From: Homarus americanus
Lineage: Eukaryota; Arthropoda; Malacostraca; Decapoda; Nephropidae
Assembly: GCF_018991925.1 (NCBI RefSeq)
Contig: NW_024727773.1
Span: 1-64,000, forward strand
Direction: 5' to 3'
DNA length: 64,000 nt
Shown here piece after piece: positions 39,951 through 49,140 of the stretch; position 1 is the stretch's first letter, and every line of letters starts with the position of its first letter. Below the pieces are notes generated by a model, which ran no database searches, was not told the origin of the DNA, and saw only the letters and a list, made by a program, of their open reading frames with translations. Position numbers and translations under genes: made by a program.

Positions 39951-42480
39951 TGAGTACCTGGGAATATCGGAGGTGTACCTGGGAATATCGGAGTTGTACC
40001 AGGGCGTGTCAGAGTGTTCCTTGGATTCCAGAGATGACCAAGAGTGTCAGAGGGTACTACCTAGGAGTGTCAGAGGTGTGCACCTGGGAGTGTCAGGTGT
40101 ACCTGGGAGTATCCAAGTGTACCTGGGGTGTCAGATGTGTACCTGGGGTATCAGGGGTGTACCTGGGAGTGTGAGAAGTGTACCTGGGAGTGTCAGGGGT
40201 GTACCTGGGGTGTGAGAAGTGTACCTGGGAGTGTTAGACGTGTATCAGGGAGTGACAAGAGGAGTACCTAGGAGTGTCAGAGTTGTACTAGGGGAGTGTG
40301 AGAGTGTACCTGGGAGTGTCTCGGGTGTACCTGGGAGGTGTCAGAGGTGTACCTGGGAGTGTCAGGGGTGTAACAGGGAATGTCAGTGAGTACCTGGGGT
40401 GTCGAGGTGTACCTGGGAGTGTCAGAGGTGTACCTGGGGTGTCGGAGGTGTACCTGGGAGTGTAAGTGTACCTGGGAGTGTCGGAGGTGTGCCTGGGAGT
40501 GTCAGGTGTACCTGGGAGTGTCAGAGGTGTACTTGGGAGTGTCTGAGGTATACCAGGGAGTGTCTGAGGTGTACCTGGCAGTGTCTGGTGTGCCTGGGAG
40601 TGTCAGAGGTGCACTTGGGGTGTCAGAGGGTGCACCTTGGAGTGTCTGAGGTGTGCCTGGGAGTGTCTGGTGTGCCTGGGTGTCTGAGGTGTACCTGGCA
40701 GTGTCTGGTGTACCTGGCACTGTCAGCGGTGTTCCTGGGAGTGTCACGGTGTACCTGGGAGTGTTAGGGTGTATCAGGGAGTGACAGTACCTAGGAGTGT
40801 CAGAGGTGTACCTGGGGTGTCAGGAGGTGTACCTGGGAGTATCGGGTGTACTAGGGTGTCAGAGGTGTGCCTGGGGTGTCAGTGTACCTGGGAGTATCAG
40901 AGATGTACCTGGGAGTGTCAGAGGTGTATCTGTGAGTGTTGGACGTGTACCTGGGAGTGTCAGGGGTGTACCAGGGAGTGTGAGAAATGTACCTGGGAGT
41001 GTCAGGTGTGCCTGGGAGTGTAAGTGTACCTGGGGTATGAGAAGTGTACCTGGGGTGTCAGAGGTGTACCTGGGAGTATCAGAGATGTACCTGGGAGTGT
41101 CAGAGATGTACCTGGGGTGTCAGAGGTGTACCTGTGGAGTGTCAGAGGTGTACCTGGGGTGTAGAAGTGTACCTGGGGTGTCAGGGGTGTGCCGGGAGTG
41201 TGAAGTGGAGGCCTGGGAGTGTCAGAGGTGTACCTGGGAGTGTCAGGGGTTGTACCAGGGAGTGTCAATGGAGTACCTGGGAGTGTCAGGTGTACCTGGG
41301 AATGTCAGAGGTGTACTTGGGGTGTCAGAGGTGTACCTGGGAGTGTCGGAGGTGTACCTGGGAGTGTAAGTGTACCTGGGGTGTCGGAGGTGCCTGGGAG
41401 TTTCAGCGGTGCACCTGGGAGTGTCAGAGGTGTACCTGGGAGTGTCGGGGTGTACCAGGAGTGTCAGTGGAGTGACCTGGGAATATCGGAGGTGTACCTG
41501 GGAATATCGGGTTGTACCAGGGGCGTGTCAGAGGTGTACCTTGGATTCTCAGGGGTGAACCAAGAGTGTCAGAGAGTACCTGGGAGTGTCAGAGGTGCCT
41601 GGGAGTATCGGAGGTGTACCTGGGAGTATCAGAAGTGTACCTGGGGTGTCAGTGTGTACCTGGGAGTATCAGAGGTGTACCTGGGGAGTGTGAGAAGTGT
41701 ACCTGGGAGTGTCTGGAAGTGTGCCTGGGGAGTGTCAGGTATGCCTGGGGTGTCAGGGGTGTACCAGGGTGTGCAGTGGAGCACCTGGGGTGTCAGGATG
41801 TACCTGGAAGTGCAAAGGTGTACCTGGGAGTGTCGTGGGTGTGCCTGGAAGTGCAAAGTGTACCTAGGAGTGTCGTTGGTGTGCCTGGGGAGTGTAGAAC
41901 TGTCCTGGGAGTGTCGGAGGTGTGCCTGGGAGTGTCGGAGGTGTACCTGGGAATGTCAGAGGTGTACTTGGGATGTCAGAGGTGTATCTGGGGTGTCGGA
42001 GGTGTACCTGGAAGTGCAAAAGTGTACCTGGGAGTGTCGTAGGTGTGCCTGGGGTGTAAGAACTGTACCTGGGGTGTCGAGGTGTACCTGGGAGTGTCGG
42101 AGGTGTACCTGGGAATGTCAGAGGTGTGCTTGGGAGTGTCAGTGGAGTACCTGGGAGTGTCAGAGGTGTACCTGGAGTATCGAAGGTGTACCTGGGAGTA
42201 TCGGCGGTGTACCTGGGAGTGTCAAGGTGTACCTGGGAGTATCAGGGGTGTACCTGGGAGTGTCAGAAGGTGTACCTGGGAGTATCGAGGTGTACCTGGG
42301 AGTGTGAGAAGTGTACCTGGAGTGTCTGGGGTGTACCTAGGAGTGTCAGAGGTATCTGATTGGGTGTGCAAGGAGTGTCAGTGGGTACCTGGGAGTGTCA
42401 GAGATGTACCTGGAGTGCAAAGTGTACCTGGGAGTGTCGTAGGTGTACCTGGAAGTGCAAAAAGTGTGCACCAAAAGGAG
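39950..42480 (+). repeat. Array subfamily with CCTGGGGTGTC units
   Basis: From about 39.95 kb the short GGTACC and GAGGTCAG forms, very common to the left, nearly vanish. GTGTACC is intact and the new frequent variant is CCTGGGGTGTCAG, lacking the A of GGGAGTG. CGTGTCAG landmark units are present at about 40006 and 41522. The change is abrupt within a few units. Confidence 0.65.
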
Positions 42481-42936
42481 TGTCGTTGGTGTGCCTGGGG
42501 TGTAGAACTGTGCCTGGGAGTGTCGGAGGTGTGCCTGGGGAATCGGAGGTGTACCTGAGAATGTCAGAGGTGTACTTGGGGAGTGTCAGGGGTGTATCTG
42601 GGGAGTGTCGGAGGTGTGTGCCTGGAAGTGCAAAAAGTGTGCCTGGGGAGTGTCGTAGGTGTGCCTGGGAGTGTGGGGAACTGTACCTGGGGAGTGTCCA
42701 GGTGTGCCTGGGAATATCGGAGGTGTACCTGGGGAATATCGCAGCAGGTGTGCCAGGGCATGTCAGAGGTGTGCCTGGGGGTCTCAGAGGTGAACAAAGG
42801 TGTCAGAGGAGTACCTGGGGAGTGTCCAGAGGTGTGCCTGGGGAGTATCGGAGGTGTGCCTGGGAGTATCGGAAGTGTGCCTGGGAGTTTCCAGATGTGT
42901 GTGCCTGGGAGTATCAGGGTGTGCCTGGGAGTGTGA

Positions 42937-42973
42937 GGGGGTGTGCCTGGGAGTGTCTGGGGTGTGCCTGGGG
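42937..42973 (+). other. Potential G-quadruplex motif
   Basis: G tracts 42937-42941, 42949-42951, 42959-42962 and 42970-42973 are separated by three 7-nt loops. It lies in the GTGTGCC subfamily about 0.75 kb before the LTR element. Confidence 0.6.
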
Positions 42974-43706
42974 TGTCAGAGGTATGCCTGGGAGTGTCAG
43001 GGGTGTGCCAGGGAGTGTCAGTGGAGTGCCTGGGAGTGTCAGAGATGTGCCTGGGGAGTGTCAGAGGTGTGCCTGGGGAGTGTCAGAGGTGTACATGGGG
43101 AGTGTGTGGTGTGCCTGGGAGTGTCGGGTGTGCCTGGAGGTGCAAGAAGTGTGCCTGGGTGTCGTGGGTGTGCCTGGGTGTGGGGAACTGCCTGGGGAGT
43201 GTCGGAGGTGCCTGGGGTGTCGGGAGGTGTGCCTGCTGGGGAATGTCAGAGGTGTGCTTGGGGAGTGTCAGAGGGTGTGCCTGGGGTGTCGGGTGTGCCT
43301 GGGGTGTCGGAGGTGTGCCTGGGGAGCGTCAGAGAGGTGTGCCTGGGAGTTTCAGCCGGTGTGCCTGGGGTGTCTGAGGTGTGCCTGGGAGTGTCAGAGG
43401 GTGTGGCTGGGGTGTCAGAGGGTGCACTTGGGGTGTTTCAGAGTGCAGCCTTGGAGTGTCGAAGGTGTGCCTGGGGTGTCTGAGGTGTACCTGGCAGTGT
43501 CTGGTGTGCCTGGCAGTGTCACAGGGTGTACCTGGGGGTATCAGAGGTGTGGGTATCGGAAGTGTGCCTGGGGTTTCAGATATGTTTTGCGGAGTATCAG
43601 GGGTGTGCCTGAGTGTGAAGTGTGCCTGGGGAGTGTCTGGGGTGTACCTGGGTGTCAGGGGCATACCTGGGAGTGTCAGGGGTGTGCCAGGGAGTGTCAG
43701 TGGTGC

Positions 43707-43710
43707 CTGG
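43707..43710. other. Target-site duplication, left copy (CTGG)
   Basis: CTGG directly precedes the TGT start of the left LTR and is repeated directly after the ACA end of the right LTR at 48132-48135. CTGG is part of every satellite unit, so a 4-bp match has weak independent weight. Continuous array phase across the insertion supports it. Confidence 0.7.
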
Positions 43711-43982
43711 TGTGTGGTGATTGTCAGACCAAACCTTACAGCCCAGGAGTATGTCACATATAACAGCAAGTACACCACAGACCTCGTGGTACCCACCGCA
43801 TTCCAGGTGTGACACACTCAGGTCGACCCTAGGGGACTTGACCTGGCCGCTAATGGCGTGGGCACGGTGACCTACAACTGCACCTAGCCAAGACACCTGG
43901 CCAGGACCACACCTGCACACAATTATCAAGATCAAACCAGTTTAGTGTTGAACTGTTGGGGTCAGAAGCCGTAGACGACCCA

Positions 43983-43989
43983 TATAAAG
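43983..43989 (+). promoter_or_regulatory. TATA box of the 5' LTR
   Basis: TATAAAG sits in CATATAAAGG, conserved at the equivalent place in the 3' LTR (47390-47396). Position about 270 bp into the LTR and before the AATAAA signal fits an RNA polymerase II LTR promoter. Confidence 0.65.
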
Positions 43990-44405
43990 GCCCTACAGTC
44001 CCGTCACAGGCATTCAATATTCCATTTCGGCATTCAGGACTCGGTATTCCATTACCATTCTGGTTTATCATTCTGGATTGCTGTCATCTCTCTCCGTTAA
44101 GGTCGACTCGGTTCTACCAGGAGAGTCGCGTCCCTCCCCAGGTCAGGAGAACCTCCCAACCGAACGGCATCTCGCCAGCTAAAGCGAACTCTCCCTCTGT
44201 GATGAAGGCAGCCCAGCCAAGCATTCACTGGGCCTACGTCAGGGTACACGTGAGTCTTGTCAGAACGTCCTAGGGTGAGTTACCTACTGTGGGAAGTGTA
44301 TTCATTCAGGTGTGTCCGAGAGTCAGTGTCAAGTAACGTAAAGCATAATGTGTTAGTACCCCGACATAATAGTGATATTAATGTGTCCATGTCATTGAGT
44401 GAATT

Positions 44406-44411
44406 AATAAA
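44406..44411 (+). terminator. Polyadenylation signal in the 5' LTR
   Basis: AATAAA within GAATTAATAAATAG, conserved in the 3' LTR at 47816-47821, where it would function for the element transcript. Confidence 0.55.
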
Positions 44412-44610
44412 TAGTTGTATCGAAGAGGTATTTAACAAGTTGTCCCTTTAAGAAGTGATATATGTGTATTGACATACGAGATAAGATAAGCGTAGTGACG
44501 CTGTGCAAATAACATCCAGGCCACGCTACCAAGTTTCCTATCTTTACATCTCTACTCTCTAGTCTTACTTATTTATATCTTCCTCTCATTGTGTTTATGT
44601 CGCATTACAT

Positions 44611-44628
44611 TGGTGGTAGCGAACTATG
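44611..44628 (+). other. Putative tRNA primer-binding site
   Basis: TGGTGGTAGCGAACTATG starts one base after the left LTR end (44609). It begins with TGG, the complement of the universal tRNA CCA end, as expected for minus-strand priming. I cannot assign the tRNA species by reading. Confidence 0.7.
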
Positions 44629-44631
44629 ACG

Positions 44632-45190
44632 TTAACCCACGCCCTCCTCGTCCATTGTTATTGCTAACAGTGTACTTAACGTAAAGCCATGCCCTCCCCC
44701 GTTAGCCATAACACCTGGCTCGTTAGTTCAAAAGTGCGTAATAAGAAGTTCCTGCTAGTAGCGTGAAAAGTGTCCTAATGTGTCTCCGTTACAGCTCAAG
44801 TAAATGTCTCGTCGTGGTAGGCGCGAATTTTTACTAGAAATATGTTCAGTGCTTAACGTAATTTCTCAGTGTCACCCGCTATCTGTGGCATTCTCAGTAG
44901 CCCAAGTGCAGTTTGATTGTTGGTCAGTGTTAAATGTAGCCATTGTGTTTCAGTGATGAAAGCGGTATCTGTACTAACTGTTATAACTTAACATGTCTTT
45001 TAACCTACATCCTCCTCCCTGTCCTAATCCTTACCTCACCCTCCTTACCCTTCCTCCCATCCCTGCCCTGCCCTGCCCCTCCGTTCCGTGCACCTCCCCG
45101 CCCCGCGAAGCCTCGGTCTGGCCCGATCAACCACGCCTCGGCTCCTCCCCACCTCACCCGCAACGCACCAGCCTGGCTGGGCCTAGCCAG
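44632..45190 (+). other. Element leader region, no gene recognised
   Basis: Follows the primer-binding site and contains an imperfect repeat of a GTTAACC...GCCCTCC stretch (about 44630-44700). Forward open frames here are short, and the one from 44943 runs into low-complexity C-rich sequence, giving Pro/Ala/Arg-rich translation. It may be the packaging leader, but there is no direct evidence. Confidence 0.5.
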
Positions 45191-45243
45191 CCTCGCTTCG
45201 CCCCGCCTCGCCTCGCCCCGCCTCGCCTCGCCCCACCCCGCTC
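45191..45243. repeat. C-rich CGCCTCGCCC simple repeat
   Basis: Imperfect tandem repeats of CCTCGCCTCGCCCCG-type sequence. This makes two overlapping forward frames look open (Pro/Ala/Arg-rich), which I do not regard as protein coding. Confidence 0.8.
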
Positions 45244-45803
45244 GGGTGACCTCACGTCCTTCTGACCTGCCCCGCCTCGCTTGACCACACTGATCCCCCG
45301 TCTTTTGTCCCGTGAGCTGTGTGTTGATGATGATGGTTAATATAAAGTAATATTGCTATGAATGCAGAGCTTCACTCAGTGTATCTTTATGCTATTATGA
45401 TTTGTGATGTACTCTTTGACGCGCAGTGATAAATGATATTCAGTGTAGTGCGCAGAGCTTCACTCCCCGACCCAGCCTGATGAGAACATTGTCGGGACGG
45501 AAATGATAGTTGCCAAACATTGACCTAACATATAAAGTAAACTTTTTTTTTTTGCGAATGCACTTCCAACTAATCCATCACCCCTTTAGGATTGTTTCTC
45601 TGTCAAATGTCACACACAGTACCACCCATGGCCAGCCGGACGTCAACCACAGTACATACGAGCAGAGAAGAACCAGCATGATGAAAGCAGCGTGATGAAT
45701 GCAGCTTGATGAAGGCAGCACGAAACCCACCACACACCACGTCACTTCTTTCAAGTCCTCCCTGGGTATAGGATTAAGAAGATTTTATATTTTTCTACTT
45801 TAG
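45244..45803 (+). other. Interior segment without recognisable gene
   Basis: AT-richer sequence with two copies of GCAGAGCTTCACTC about 80 bp apart (about 45365 and 45452) and a T9-type run near 45543. Two direct AGCATGATGAAAGC-type repeats occur near 45675-45715. It ends in a pyrimidine-rich ATTTTTCTACTTTAG that could serve as a 3' splice site (AG at 45802-45803). Confidence 0.5.
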
Positions 45804-46029
45804 GAAGTAAGGAGTGTGGAATGGATCGCCACACAACGAACCCTGGTGAGCCCAGCCAGGGAGGGATTCACCACTGTGGAAGGTGTAAGACAGGACGGTC
45901 TTTGGTCTCGCCGACACTCACGTACGGAGGGCGAGCCCTGGTCCGCGGAACCTGCCTTACAGTCATCTAAGGAGACGACAGCCCAAACAGTGGACCGGCT
46001 TTCATCCCGGCCGGAGAGGGCCGTCGGCA

Positions 46030-46300
46030 GATGAACAGAAAATCGTCTGGAATATGTTGAAAATGATGATGTTGCAGAGAAGAAATACAGATGGAGCAGA
46101 AAAATTCGTCTGGAATATGTTGAAAATGATGATGTTGCAGAGAAGAAATGCAGATGAAGCAGAAAAATTCATCTGGAATATGACGGAAAACGAAGATGTA
46201 TAAAGAAACTCAGATGGAGCAGAAAAATTCATCTGGAATATGAAAATGAAGATGTATAGAGGAAGAACGCAGATGGGACAGAAAACTCGTCTGGAAGAGT
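46030..46300 (+). repeat. 63-bp minisatellite inside the element
   Basis: About four and a half copies of a unit containing TCTGGAATATG...GATGTTGCAGAGAAGAAA. Equivalent positions lie at 46044, 46107, 46170, 46230 and 46288, so periods are 63, 63, 60 and 58 bp. Three of the four periods are multiples of three, consistent with past coding use. Confidence 0.85.
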
Positions 46301-46533
46301 ATAGAAACCAGGAGGAAGTGAGAAGAAGTCAGAAGGTGTGGAGAAACGACCTACAAGGTGAGGTATGTGAAGAAAGAAGACAGAAGACAGAAGATGTGCT
46401 ATGTGAAGAAAGAAGACAGAAGATGTGCTGTCCTGACATCACAAGAAAGCCGATGATGAAGGACCAACCGACTACAGCTGCTGAGCTGCCGCCATCCCCT
46501 GTTTTTCAGATACCAGCCGGATGGAAGACGTGA
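46240..46533 (+). CDS. Small charged ORF, unrecognised, doubtful
   Basis: 97 codons from ATG. It is rich in Lys, Arg, Glu and Gln in the first 70 residues, including a duplicated CEERRQK (from a 29-bp DNA duplication at about 46363-46430), and ends with a Pro-rich tail. It overlaps the last minisatellite units and is best seen as the 3' remnant of the broken gene-like region. A pyrimidine-rich CCCCTGTTTTTCAG at about 46496-46509 inside it looks like a splice acceptor, another reason to doubt an intact ORF. Function unknown. Confidence 0.2.
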   Translation: MKMKMYRGRTQMGQKTRLEEYRNQEEVRRSQKVWRNDLQGEVCEERRQKTEDVLCEERRQKMCCPDITRKPMMKDQPTTAAELPPSPVFQIPAGWKT

Positions 46534-46575
46534 GCTATGCCGGACCCAACTAACGTACTGATGTTGTTGATGTAT

Positions 46576-46581
46576 AATAAA
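46576..46581 (+). terminator. Internal AATAAA polyadenylation-like signal
   Basis: AATAAA in TATAATAAAAAG, about 43 bp after the stop of the small ORF at 46531. It would suit a short internal transcript, but A/T-rich context makes chance occurrence likely. Confidence 0.3.
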
Positions 46582-46599
46582 AAGATATCAATACCCTAA

Positions 46600-46912
46600 T
46601 ATGTGAAGTAGGAAATTTTTTTGTGTATTTTGAAGTATTTTCTCTGATTTTGTTGATGTTTACTACAAAGAATGTCTTTTTTTTAGTCTCACTTTTTTCT
46701 ATGAGTTCATTTGATCAATGTCTTGGACTATGAAACACGATGTTGTAGCTATATTACTGACTGAGATGAATTATTATTTTGACATGGGCTGATAAGGAAA
46801 TGTAACACCTGTTGTTGTTTGTAGAATGTGATTTGCAAGGTTGCCTCGGACACTATGCTACATATGAAGGATTTTTTCATTCTATGCTATGTTTCCTTTT
46901 TCTCCTGGCATA
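46600..46912 (+). other. AT-rich spacer, no feature seen
   Basis: T-rich unique sequence between the internal AATAAA and the purine tracts. No open frame longer than about 60 codons and no repeat stand out. Confidence 0.5.
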
Positions 46913-46960
46913 GAAGCTTTGATCTTGGCGGGAGGTATAGTGAGCTTTGTCAGATCAAAC
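46913..46960 (+). repeat. Duplicated purine-tract and LTR-start vestige
   Basis: GAAGCTTTGATCTTGGCGGG followed by AGGTATAGTGAG and GTCAGATCAAAC closely matches 47091-47138, which covers the purine tract and the first bases of the 3' LTR. It is a second, degenerate copy 178 bp upstream of the functional junction. Confidence 0.75.
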
Positions 46961-47104
46961 TAGCGCCAGTAGAAAAACATACACCTATGAGATTGTTGGT
47001 TGTAAATGTGAGACTATGTTAGCGCCCCAGGGATTATCTTTGATACCACACGTGATGTTGCTGTCTATATGTGACATCAGTCTCTGTGATGAAGCTTTGG
47101 TCTT

Positions 47105-47113
47105 GGCGGGAGG
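47105..47113 (+). other. Polypurine tract for plus-strand priming
   Basis: GGCGGGAGG, one C in an otherwise purine run, directly abuts the TGTAATG start of the 3' LTR. Position and composition fit a polypurine tract, though it is short. The same nine bases occur at 46927-46935. Confidence 0.6.
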
Positions 47114-47815
47114 TGTAATGAGTGATTGTCAGACCAAACCTTACAGCCCAGAATTGTGTCACATATAACAGCAAGTACACCACAGACCTCGTGGTACCAC
47201 CGCATTCCAGGTTGACACACCTCAGGTCGACCCTAGGGACTTGACCTGGCCCGCTAATGACGTGAGCCGGTGACCTACAACCGCACCTAGCCAAGACACC
47301 TGGCCAGGACCACACCTGCACACAATTATCCAGATCAAACCAGTTTAGTGTTAATTGTTAGAGGTCAGAAGCCGGCTGGGCCGACCCCATATAAAGGCCC
47401 TACAGTCCCGTCCACGGGCATTCAATATTCCATTTCGGCATTCGGGACTCGATATTCCATTACCATTCTGGTTATCATTCTGGTTGCTGTCATCTCTCTC
47501 CCGTTCGGGTCGACTCGGTTCACCAAGGAGAGTCACGCACGTCCCCTCCCCAGGTCGGGAGGGAGACCTCCCGACCAGACGGCATCGCCAGCTAAGCAGA
47601 CTCTCCCTGTGATGAAGGCAGCCCAGCCAAGCACTCACTGGGCCTACGTCAGGGTACACGTGAGTCTTGTCAGAACGTCCTAGGGTGAGTTACCTACTGT
47701 GGGAAGTGTATTCATTCAGGTGTGTCCGAGAGTCAGTGTCAAGTAACGTAAAGCATAATGTGTTAGTACCCCGATATAATAGTGATATTAATGTGTCCAT
47801 GTCATTGAGTGAATT

Positions 47816-47821
47816 AATAAA
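47816..47821 (+). terminator. Polyadenylation signal in the 3' LTR
   Basis: AATAAA in the same context as in the 5' LTR; the likely 3'-end processing signal of the element RNA. Confidence 0.6.
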
Positions 47822-47976
47822 TAGTTGTATCGAAGAGGTGTTTAACAAGTTGTCCCTCTAAGAAGTAATATACGTGTATTGACATACGAGATAGGATAAG
47901 CGTAGTGACGCTGTGCAAATAACATCCAGGCCACGCTACCAAGTTTCCTATCTTTACATGCCTAGTCTCTATACTT

Positions 47977-48101
<125 letters not shown>

Positions 48102-48131
48102 TTCCTCTCCTTGTGTCTTTGTCTCATTACA

Positions 48132-48135
48132 CTGG
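48132..48135. other. Target-site duplication, right copy (CTGG)
   Basis: Pairs with 43707-43710. Removing the element and one CTGG rejoins the array as GTGCCTGG followed by GAGTGTCAGAGATG, a junction order seen at uninterrupted places such as 42990-43060 and 20155-20225. Confidence 0.7.
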
Positions 48136-49040
48136 GAGTGTCAGAGATGTACCTGGGAGTGTCAGAGGTGTACCTGGGAGTGTCAGAGGTGTACCTGGGA
48201 ATGTCAGAGGTGTACCTGGGAGTGTCGGAGGTGTACCTGGAAGTGCAAAAAGTGTACCTGGGAGTGTCGTAGGTGTACCTGGGAGGTGGAACTGTACCTG
48301 GGAGTGTCGGAGGTGTACCTGGGAGTGTCGGAGGTGTACCTGGGAATGTCAGAGGTGTACTTGGGAGTGTCAGAGGTGTACCTGGGAGTGTCGGAGGTGT
48401 ACCTGGGAGTGTCGGAGGTGTACCTGGGAGTGTCAGAGGTGTACCTGGGAGTTTCAGAGGTGTACCTGGGAGTGTCTGAGGTGTACCTGGGAGTGTCAGA
48501 GGTGTGGCTGGGAGTGTCAGAGGTGCACTTGGGAGTGACAGAGGTGCACCGTGGAGTGTCGAAGGTGTACCTGGGAGTGTCTGAGGGTTACCTGGCAGTG
48601 TCTGAGGTGTACCTGGCAGTGTCTGAGGTGTACCTGGCAGTGTCAGCGGTGTACCTGGGAGGGTCAGCGGTGCACCTGGGAGTGTTAGAGGTGTATCAGG
48701 GAGTGACAGAAGAGTACCTAGGAGTGTCAGAGGTGTACCTGAGAGTGTCAGAGGTGTACCTGGGAGTATCGTAGGTGTACCTGGGAGTGTCAGTGGTGTA
48801 CGTGGGAATGTCAGAGGTGTACCTGGGAGTGTCAGAGATGTACCTGGGAGTGTCAGAGGTGTATCTGGGAGTGTTGGACGTGTACCTGGGAGTGTCAGAG
48901 GTGTACCAGGGAATGTCAGTGGAGAACCTGGGAGTGTCAGAGGTGTACCTGGTAGTGTCGGAGGTGTACCTGGGAGTGTCAGGGGTGTACCAGGGAGTGT
49001 CAGTGGAGTACCTGGGAGTGTCAGAGGTGTACCTGGGAGT

Positions 49041-49140
49041 ATCGGAGGTGTACCTGGGAATATCGGAGATGTACCAGGCGTGTCAGAGGTGTACCTTTGG
49101 AGTCTCAGAGGTGAACCAAAGAGTGTCAGAGGCGTACCTG
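49041..49140 (+). repeat. Reference landmark block AATATCGG / CGTGTCAG / GTGAACC
   Basis: A run of five to six rare unit variants in fixed order that I used as a landmark. Other occurrences of its CGTGTCAG unit lie at about 330, 5790, 15187, 17863, 18690, 19940, 21061, 23281, 25886, 26728, 27996, 29110, 31427, 32516, 34330, 35334, 37593, 38345, 40006, 41522, 42760, 52312, 53662 and 56136. Spacing ranges from about 0.75 to 5.5 kb (9.4 kb in the 5790-15187 gap). Confidence 0.75.

Larger units (their letters stand above)
31..43710 (+). repeat. Left arm of the 21-bp satellite array
   Basis: Continuous head-to-tail tandem repeat. The consensus unit is 21 bp (clean copy at 48168-48188; core TACCTGGGAGTGTCAG). 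Units here are often 17-21 bp because short pieces are missing, most often a TG/GT dinucleotide: GGTGTACC becomes GGTACC, and GAGTGTCAG becomes GAGGTCAG. Common substitutions give GTATC, GCATC, GTCGG, GTCTGAGG, CCAGG and CCTGGCAG forms. These variants recur in the same order at long range, which defines higher-order repeats. The + strand is G-rich and C-poor throughout. No host gene, RNA gene or other insertion is visible in this arm. Confidence 0.97.
42480..43710 (+). repeat. G-rich GTGTGCC array subfamily left of the LTR element
   Basis: Most units now read GTGTGCCTGGG(G)AGTGTC or GTGTGCCTGGGGTGTC, so A to G in GTAC is combined with extra G in the GGG run. The same form fills 49500-64000, but not the 1.4 kb directly right of the element. 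The last bases before the element read GTGCCTGG. Confidence 0.7.
43711..44609 (+). repeat. 5' long terminal repeat
   Basis: 899-bp direct repeat partner of 47114-48131. Both begin TGT, share GTGATTGTCAGACC, and end CATTACA. A TATA box (TATAAAG) at 43983-43989 and AATAAA at 44406-44411 suggest a U3-R-U5 layout, with the transcription start somewhat downstream of 43989. Just after the TATA box is a cluster of ATTC/TATTCCATT direct repeats (about 44010-44065). Near its end it has only a short TTATTTATAT where the other LTR has a long (TA)n. Confidence 0.9.
45804..46533 (+). pseudogene. Broken gene-like region with 21-residue repeats
   Basis: Possible decayed coding exon. One frame runs from about 45804 through a Ser/Arg/Thr-rich part to a TGA at 46032. 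It resumes with a repeated peptide (RLEYVENDD, then charged EKK and WSRK segments), meets a second TGA at 46155 and a TAG at 46257. The peptide repeat matches a 60-63-bp DNA repeat. At the two TGA codons, sibling repeats at 46092 and 46215 have TGG (Trp). The fifth repeat is 58 bp and shifts phase by 2, so the RLEEY form continues in another frame, open from ATG 46240 to a stop at 46531. An AATAAA follows at 46576. I do not recognise the family; no gag or pol motif is visible. It could be an accessory ORF or captured host sequence. Confidence 0.35.

Noticed and set aside
31..43710. Elastin-like or silk-like structural protein gene (VPGSVRG heptads)
   Set aside because: The resemblance to VPGXG repeats is real, but 2-bp indels break each frame every few units, no frame is favoured, and no unique N- or C-terminal region or intron structure is present.
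42360..43763. 467-codon Cys/Trp/Gly-rich frame running up to the LTR element
   Set aside because: Same satellite artefact, and it continues about 50 bp into the LTR before stopping by chance. There is no start context, domain or splice pattern.
44943..45284. 113-codon Pro-rich frame and its overlapping 90-codon partner
   Set aside because: Both are open because of a C-rich CGCCTCGCCC simple repeat, and the longer one does not begin with ATG. No domain is recognisable.
47348..47683. Open frames of 85-111 codons on both strands within the LTRs (also 43956-44273)
   Set aside because: They lie over the LTR promoter and leader, overlap each other on both strands, and differ by frameshifts between the two LTRs, so they are not conserved as protein.
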